From contig NZ_FOFD01000002.1 of NCBI RefSeq assembly GCF_900110865.1, forward strand, positions 368,835 to 432,834: a stretch of 64,000 nt of DNA, in the 5' to 3' direction. The translations under genes and the position numbers were made by a program. Under the pieces are notes generated by a model, which did no database searches, was not told the origin of the DNA, and saw nothing but the letters and a program-made list of their open reading frames with translations. The stretch is from Natrinema salaciae. Lineage in GTDB: Archaea > Halobacteriota > Halobacteria > Halobacteriales > Natrialbaceae. Below, piece after piece: positions 61,447 through 64,000 of this stretch. The stretch's first letter is position 1. Each line of letters opens with the position of its first letter.

Positions 61447-63015
61447 ATGACAAATCTTGTCACTAATCTTGCGGCTGCCGTGGAGGAACACGGTGATAAC
61501 ACCGCAATCGGATTTCAGGGCTCCGAAACGAGCTACGACGAGTTCTGGGGACAGACGGGGGCGTTCGCGACCGCGCTCGAGGAACGGGGACTCGGCGCGG
61601 GCGACCGGGTCGCGCTCTATCTGCCGAACGTGCCGCCGTTCCTGATCGCCTTCCACGGGACGCTTCGCGCCGGCGGAGTCGTCGTCCCGATGAATCCACA
61701 GTACAAGGCGAGAGAGATCGGGCACCTGCTCGGCGACAGCGAGGCGAAAGTCGTCGTCGCGCTGGCGGACCTCGTCCCCTTCGTCACGGAGGTGCAGGAC
61801 GAGACCAGCGTCGAGCACGTGGTCAGCATCGGCGGCGACGCGGAGGGTGCAACCCCGCTCGAGGAGTTCCTCGAGCCGGGCGATCCCGAGGTCACCGCTC
61901 GCGACGACGACGACGTCGCGGTGCAGCCGTACACCTCGGGAACGACCGGGCAGCCGAAGGGCGTTCAGCTCACCCACGACAACCTCGCGTCGAACGCAAA
62001 CGCGGCGTCGAAGCTCATTCCCGACGGGATTCGACCTGACGACAGGACCCTCGGCGTGTTGCCGCTGTTTCACATCTACGGGATGACCGTCGTGATGAAC
62101 ACGTCGCTGTTCAACGGCGCCGCGTACTACCCGATGGCCGCGTGGGACGCACAGGAGGCCGTCTCCCTCATCGAGGACGAGGAGCTGACGATCTTGCACG
62201 GCGTGCCGGCGATGTACAACGACATCATCAACCAGCCCGACGCCGAGGAGTTCGACATGTCGTCGCTGCGGCTCTGTGGCGTCGGCGGCTCCGGGATCCC
62301 CGTCGAGGTCCTGCGCCGGTTCGAAGAGCTCTACGAGCCGAAGATCTACGAGGGGTACGGGCTCACCGAGACCAGTCCGATCACCCACTTCAACAGCCCG
62401 CTCGAGGGCCGCCGGGTCGGCAGCGTGGGGAAGACAGTCCCGGGCGTCGACTCGAAGGTCGTCGACGAGGACTTCGAGGAGGTGCCACCGGTCGAGGAGG
62501 GGCCGATCGACGAGGAGAACGCCGACCTCCGCGAGATCACCGGCGAGATCGTCGTCGCCGGGCGGAACGTGATGAAAGGCTACTACGGCCTGCCCGACGC
62601 CAACGAGGAGGTGTTCACCGAGGAGGGTGGCCGCCGCTGGTTCCACACCGGCGATATCGGCTACAGGGACGAAGACGGCTTCTTCTACGTCGTCGACCGC
62701 GAGAAACACATGATCGTCACCGGCGGCTACAACGTCTATCCGCGCGAGGTCGAGGAGCTCCTCTTCGAGCATCCCGACGTCGCCGACGCCGCGGTGGCCG
62801 GCATCCCCGACGAACGCCGCGGGGAGACCGTCAAGGCGTTCATCGTCCGAACGCCGGATGCCGACGTCACCGAGGACGAGATCAAGGAGTACTGCCTGAC
62901 CAACCTCGCGGAGTACAAACACCCGCGCGAGGTCGAATTCGTCGACGAACTGCCCCGGACCACGACCGGGAAAGTGCAGAAGTTCAAGCTCCGCGAACAG
63001 GAGGGAGGTGAATAA
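61447..63015 (+). CDS. Acyl-CoA ligase (AMP-forming, fatty-acid type)
   Basis: 522 residues of the ANL superfamily. Phosphate loop YTSGTTGQPKG (from residue 162), A5 motif YGLTETSP (from about 304), A7 FHTGDIGYRDEDGF, and C-terminal TTGKVQKFKLRE with the catalytic Lys. It activates a fatty or aromatic acid to its CoA thioester using ATP. The enoyl-CoA hydratase gene begins at its stop (taatg), which implies a shared acyl-CoA pathway. Confidence 0.92.
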   Translation: MTNLVTNLAAAVEEHGDNTAIGFQGSETSYDEFWGQTGAFATALEERGLGAGDRVALYLPNVPPFLIAFHGTLRAGGVVVPMNPQYKAREIGHLLGDSEAKVVVALADLVPFVTEVQDETSVEHVVSIGGDAEGATPLEEFLEPGDPEVTARDDDDVAVQPYTSGTTGQPKGVQLTHDNLASNANAASKLIPDGIRPDDRTLGVLPLFHIYGMTVVMNTSLFNGAAYYPMAAWDAQEAVSLIEDEELTILHGVPAMYNDIINQPDAEEFDMSSLRLCGVGGSGIPVEVLRRFEELYEPKIYEGYGLTETSPITHFNSPLEGRRVGSVGKTVPGVDSKVVDEDFEEVPPVEEGPIDEENADLREITGEIVVAGRNVMKGYYGLPDANEEVFTEEGGRRWFHTGDIGYRDEDGFFYVVDREKHMIVTGGYNVYPREVEELLFEHPDVADAAVAGIPDERRGETVKAFIVRTPDADVTEDEIKEYCLTNLAEYKHPREVEFVDELPRTTTGKVQKFKLREQEGGE

Positions 63016-63815
63016 TGACACTTGGTGACGACGTCCTCCTCGAGATCGAAGACGAGGGGGTCGCGACGATTACGCTCAACCAGCCGGACCGACGAAACCC
63101 CCTCTCGGAGGGGATCAGTGCGGGACTCACCGAGGCGTTCGACGAGATCGAAGACAGCGACGCCCGCTGCGTGATCGTCGAGGGATCGGGCGGGTCGTTC
63201 TCGGCCGGCGGCGACATCGAGGCGATGATCGAGGGAATCGAAAACGAGGTCCCCGCAGACGAACGGGTCCGCACGCTCGAGCGGTCGACGAACGAACTGA
63301 TGCGGCGGCTGATCGACTTCCCGGTGCCGACGGTCGCGGCCATCGACGGCCCCGCCGTCGGTGCCGGTGCGAACCTGGCGCTGGCCTGTGACATGCAACT
63401 CGCCACCGAGGACGCCGTCTTCGGCTTCGTCTTCCGGCAGGTCGGCCTGAGCGTCGACGCCGGCACCTCCTACCTGCTCCCCCGGGTCGTCGGGGAAAAC
63501 GTCGCGAAGGAACTCGTCCTCACGGGCGACATCATCGGCGCGGATCGCGCCCACGACCTCGGGCTGGTCAACCACGTCTACGCCGCCGACGAGTTCGACG
63601 AGCAACTCGAAGCGTTCGTCGACAAGATCGTCTCCGGCCCGCCGATCGCGCTCCGTCACGCCAACCGCCTCCTCGGCGAGGGCCTCGAGAAGTCACTCGG
63701 ACAGGCCCTGACCGACGAGGCGACGGCGCAGGGACTCGTCTTCGAGACCGCGGACCACGAAGAGGGCGTCAGCGCCTTCTTCGAGGACCGCGATCCCGAG
63801 TACGAAGGACGGTAG
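63015..63815 (+). CDS. Enoyl-CoA hydratase/isomerase family protein
   Basis: 266 residues, crotonase fold. The oxyanion-hole segments GSGGSFSAGGDIEAM and DGPAVGAGANLALACDMQLA are present, and the N-terminus (LLEIEDEGVATITLNQPDRRNPL) is standard. A catalytic Glu pair is not evident at the second site, so hydratase versus isomerase activity is open. Translationally coupled to the ligase. Confidence 0.9.
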   Translation: MTLGDDVLLEIEDEGVATITLNQPDRRNPLSEGISAGLTEAFDEIEDSDARCVIVEGSGGSFSAGGDIEAMIEGIENEVPADERVRTLERSTNELMRRLIDFPVPTVAAIDGPAVGAGANLALACDMQLATEDAVFGFVFRQVGLSVDAGTSYLLPRVVGENVAKELVLTGDIIGADRAHDLGLVNHVYAADEFDEQLEAFVDKIVSGPPIALRHANRLLGEGLEKSLGQALTDEATAQGLVFETADHEEGVSAFFEDRDPEYEGR

Positions 63816-64000
63816 GCCGGTCACCGCCGGTGCCGACGTGAGTTGCCGTCTGCTGCCGGTGGCCGGACTAACCGGATGGTCCGTGATCACCGAAAACGGT
63901 ATGACGGTTCGGTCACGGCGTCGCTCCACACGGTTTCGGATCGACTCGTCTCCGGAATTATTTCCGTTCCTCCATTGAGGTATGTTCCCATGTCGCCGTT
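63816..64000. other. Right-edge stretch, no complete gene
   Basis: Nothing supported within 185 bases. An ATG near 63991 could begin a gene beyond the window, but too little is visible to claim it. Confidence 0.4.

Overview
The window comes from an extremely halophilic archaeon (class Halobacteria). The evidence is the high GC content with GC-rich third positions, the strongly acidic proteins, many TATA-like boxes placed about 25-30 bases before a start codon (leaderless mRNAs), twin-arginine lipoprotein signals, a PGF-CTERM-type tail, HTH-10 (bacterio-opsin activator type) regulators, a HalOD1 protein, an archaeal proteasome beta subunit and the haloarchaeal methylaspartate cycle. A Natrialbales-like host is plausible, but this is inference only.

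Layout. 0.3-11.3 kb: a secreted halocyanin with a glycosylation-sequon tail, an SRPBCC protein, a three-gene ABC exporter operon whose first permease is fused to a PrsW/CPBP-like membrane peptidase module, an FNT channel fused to two UspA domains, an aldo/keto reductase, and two transcription regulators with small partners. 11.3-16.9 kb: a complete, translationally coupled urease operon (ureB-C-A-G-D-E-F, minus strand), followed upstream by a decayed MFS transporter. 17.7-30.5 kb: core and housekeeping genes (XRE-CBS regulator, UPF0212 protein, psmB, Gfo/Idh/MocA oxidoreductase, ThuA, DUF389 membrane protein, eIF2B-like protein, Mrp/NBP35 ATPase, a long coiled-coil HhH protein behind a perfect operator-like dyad, a UDG-superfamily protein) and tRNA-Ser(UGA). 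30.7-34.3 kb: a three-gene cell-surface module in which two homologous surface domains end either in a PGF-CTERM-type anchor or in a membrane helix plus winged helix, with a PepSY protein between them.

34.7-41.4 kb: the methylaspartate-cycle cluster. Glutamate mutase (two subunits), methylaspartate ammonia-lyase, mesaconyl-CoA hydratase and a malyl-CoA-type lyase form one operon; succinyl-CoA:mesaconate CoA-transferase diverges from it. Together they turn glutamate into glyoxylate and propionyl-CoA for growth on acetyl-CoA-yielding substrates. 41.4-48.5 kb: small zinc proteins, a multi-PAS kinase with a degenerate receiver, GTP cyclohydrolase III, a CBS/zinc protein, phosphoglycerate kinase, a GNAT enzyme and tRNA-Thr(UGU).

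48.5-59.3 kb: an accessory island that starts exactly at tRNA-Thr. The tRNA 3' end is duplicated 101 bp downstream (att-like). Behind it lie fragments of plasmid/provirus-type genes, an HTH-10 regulator divergent from an Asp-nucleophile alpha/beta hydrolase, two copies of one lipoprotein signal sequence flanking a Tat-secreted protein, an AT-rich orphan membrane protein, an Lrp regulator, HalOD1 and zinc mini-proteins, a broken Orc1/Cdc6 gene with a tandem repeat in front of it, and a 7TM histidine kinase. I read this as a decaying integrated plasmid or provirus. 59.3-63.8 kb: a small membrane protein, an UspA protein with an extension, a DUF6159-like membrane protein, and an acyl-CoA ligase/enoyl-CoA hydratase pair.

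No CRISPR array, rRNA or intact insertion sequence was seen.
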